A DNA stretch of 64,000 nucleotides, from contig NZ_FQWU01000001.1 of the NCBI RefSeq assembly GCF_900129765.1, positions 1-64,000 of the forward strand. The letters are read 5' to 3'. The notes beneath the pieces are model-generated. The model made no database searches. It worked only from the letters and a program-made list of their open reading frames with translations, and was not told where the DNA came from. Positions 63,204 to 64,000 of the stretch are shown one piece after another (within the stretch, counting starts at the first letter, position 1; each line of letters begins with the position of its first letter). Position numbers and translations under genes: made by a program. This DNA is from Massilia sp. CF038. GTDB lineage: Bacteria > Pseudomonadota > Gammaproteobacteria > Burkholderiales > Burkholderiaceae_D.

Positions 63204-63539
63204 ATGAAAAAACTGATTATCGCCCTGTTCTGCATGGTTTCTGCCAGTGCCTTCGCCGGCAACGTCGCCAAGGGCGAAAAGCTGGTCAAGGATAACAATT
63301 GCGCTGCCTGCCATGGCGCCGATTACAACAAGCCTATCGATCCAAGCTATCCAAAGCTGGCTGGCCAGCACGCCGAGTACCTCGAGCACGCGCTCAAGGC
63401 TTACAAGCGCGGCAACGGCGCCAATGGCCGTAACAACGCCATCATGGGCGGCCAGGTCAGCAAACTGTCGAACCAGGACATGTCCGACATCGCCGCTTAC
63501 CTGCACAGCCTGCCTTCGGAGCTGGTACTGAAGCGCTAA
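63204..63539 (+). CDS. class I cytochrome c
   Basis: 111 residues. Signal peptide (MKKLIIALFCMVSASAFA), haem motif CAACH, YPKLAGQHAEYLEHALKAYKRGN and axial Met in AIMGGQVSKL. Ten bases after the first cytochrome; the two share the KLAGQ/YLEHALKAYK pattern and may be a duplication. Together they resemble the two halves of a cytochrome c4 split into two genes. Confidence 0.9.
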   Translation: MKKLIIALFCMVSASAFAGNVAKGEKLVKDNNCAACHGADYNKPIDPSYPKLAGQHAEYLEHALKAYKRGNGANGRNNAIMGGQVSKLSNQDMSDIAAYLHSLPSELVLKR

Positions 63540-63582
63540 GCAGCCGGCTGCACTGCCATCATCGACCCGATGATCGCGAACG

Positions 63583-63621
63583 ATCCCTTCCGCCGGCAGC
63601 AAGCCGCTGAAGGGATTTTTT
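63583..63621 (+). terminator. terminator of cytochrome genes
   Basis: ATCCCTTC (63583-63590) and GAAGGGAT (63609-63616) form an 8-bp stem with an inner CGGC/GCCG pair, then TTTTT to 63621. Confidence 0.88.
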
Positions 63622-63637
63622 CATTCCGGGGCCGGGT

Positions 63638-64000
63638 TTGAGCAGTACGGTCGTGTCCTGGTTGCTGTTGCTGGCCATAGGACAAGCCGGCTTTCTGATG
63701 GTCGCGCTGCTAAGTGCGCCTCAAAGGGAATTGCGCCCGGCCAACCGTCTGCTGGCGGCCCTGCTGCTGGTGTGCGCCGCGGTGATTCTGCATGCCTGGC
63801 TGGGCGTCAATCGTCTTTACACAGTCTATCCACATAGCGCCAACGCCATCGCCACGCTGGGACTGGCAACCGGGCCGCTGCTGTACTTCTATCTGCGCAG
63901 CGTGTTGTACGACACGCCCTTGCGTGTACGGGCCTGGCTGCATTTCCTGCCGTTTGCGCTGGCCACCCTGGCCATGCTGCCCTTTTACCTGCAGTCGGGC
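63638..64000 (+). CDS. probable AraC-family regulator, membrane N-terminus (partial)
   Basis: Incomplete at the window end; 121 codons visible. WLLLLAIGQAGFLMVALLS, NRLLAALLLVCAAVILHAWLGV, IATLGLATGPLLYFYLRSVL and WLHFLPFALATLAMLPFYL form at least four hydrophobic segments typical of the membrane sensor half of transmembrane AraC regulators. The DNA-binding half would lie beyond 64000. TTG 63638 or GTG 63653 may start it; no clear ribosome site. Confidence 0.6.
   Translation, partial: MSSTVVSWLLLLAIGQAGFLMVALLSAPQRELRPANRLLAALLLVCAAVILHAWLGVNRLYTVYPHSANAIATLGLATGPLLYFYLRSVLYDTPLRVRAWLHFLPFALATLAMLPFYLQSG

Overview
The window is high-GC, densely packed bacterial chromosome. Gene content (paaX-paaABCDE phenylacetate cluster, FcbT-type TRAP transporters, OmpW, small class I cytochromes c, many two-component and c-di-GMP proteins) and protein style suggest a betaproteobacterium, most likely Oxalobacteraceae (Massilia/Duganella/Janthinobacterium type). 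That assignment is inference. I saw no rRNA, tRNA, CRISPR array, classical insertion sequence or prophage.

Layout. 0.2-8.5 kb: two paralogous TRAP binding proteins without an adjacent permease, a two-domain glutaredoxin-like protein, a hybrid histidine kinase, OmpW with a perfect FNR/Anr-type box upstream, an M14 carboxypeptidase, a DUF2442 protein and a periplasmic-binding-like protein. 8.5-21.2 kb: paaX diverging from a collinear paaABCDE-G-H-I-K-J-Y-Z operon, a nearly complete aerobic phenylacetyl-CoA pathway lacking only paaF. 21.4-27 kb: a PAS-GAF-GGDEF-EAL protein and a DUF1800/DUF1501 secreted pair. 27-30.7 kb: TRAP permease dctQM with an M24 peptidase. 31-33.7 kb: argH, a GNAT protein and a membrane protein. 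33.7-43 kb: yfcC and an aspartoacylase-like gene diverging from rpiR-TonB receptor-cyanophycinase, then an M64 peptidase; this looks like a cyanophycin or aspartyl-arginine utilisation locus. 43.2-44.5 kb: a Lys/Ala-rich secreted protein and a membrane protein. 44.6-53.2 kb: parE-hscC-J-J-parC, with an Hsp70/J-like chaperone cassette between the two topoisomerase IV genes. 53.3-58.1 kb: a pseudo-receiver protein, a PuuD-like amidotransferase, a GIY-YIG nuclease gene, a YbdK-like ligase and a CPA2 antiporter. 58.3-60.9 kb: MoxR-GNAT-VWA operon. 61-64 kb: small secreted and membrane proteins, two cytochromes c and the start of a probable AraC-family regulator with a membrane N-terminus.

The most unusual feature is a family of palindromic repeats (REP/REPIN-like, about 85-115 bp, half-site core ACATCGTCCTCGCGAAGGCG) at gene ends: two copies at 21.2-21.5 kb, two at 30.7-30.95 kb, and one each at 41.5 and 58.2 kb. 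At 55,266-55,683 the same half-sites lie on either side of a small GIY-YIG nuclease gene, making a 418-bp unit with 29-bp terminal inverted repeats (27/29 matching). This unit could be the autonomous or helper form of the repeat family, with a GIY-YIG nuclease in the place that a tyrosine transposase (RAYT) occupies in classical REP systems. Next to it is a 19-20-bp tandem array that reuses the REP terminus. Other REP effects are a tandem duplication of the paaZ end and an EAL-protein C-terminus encoded by a REP arm.
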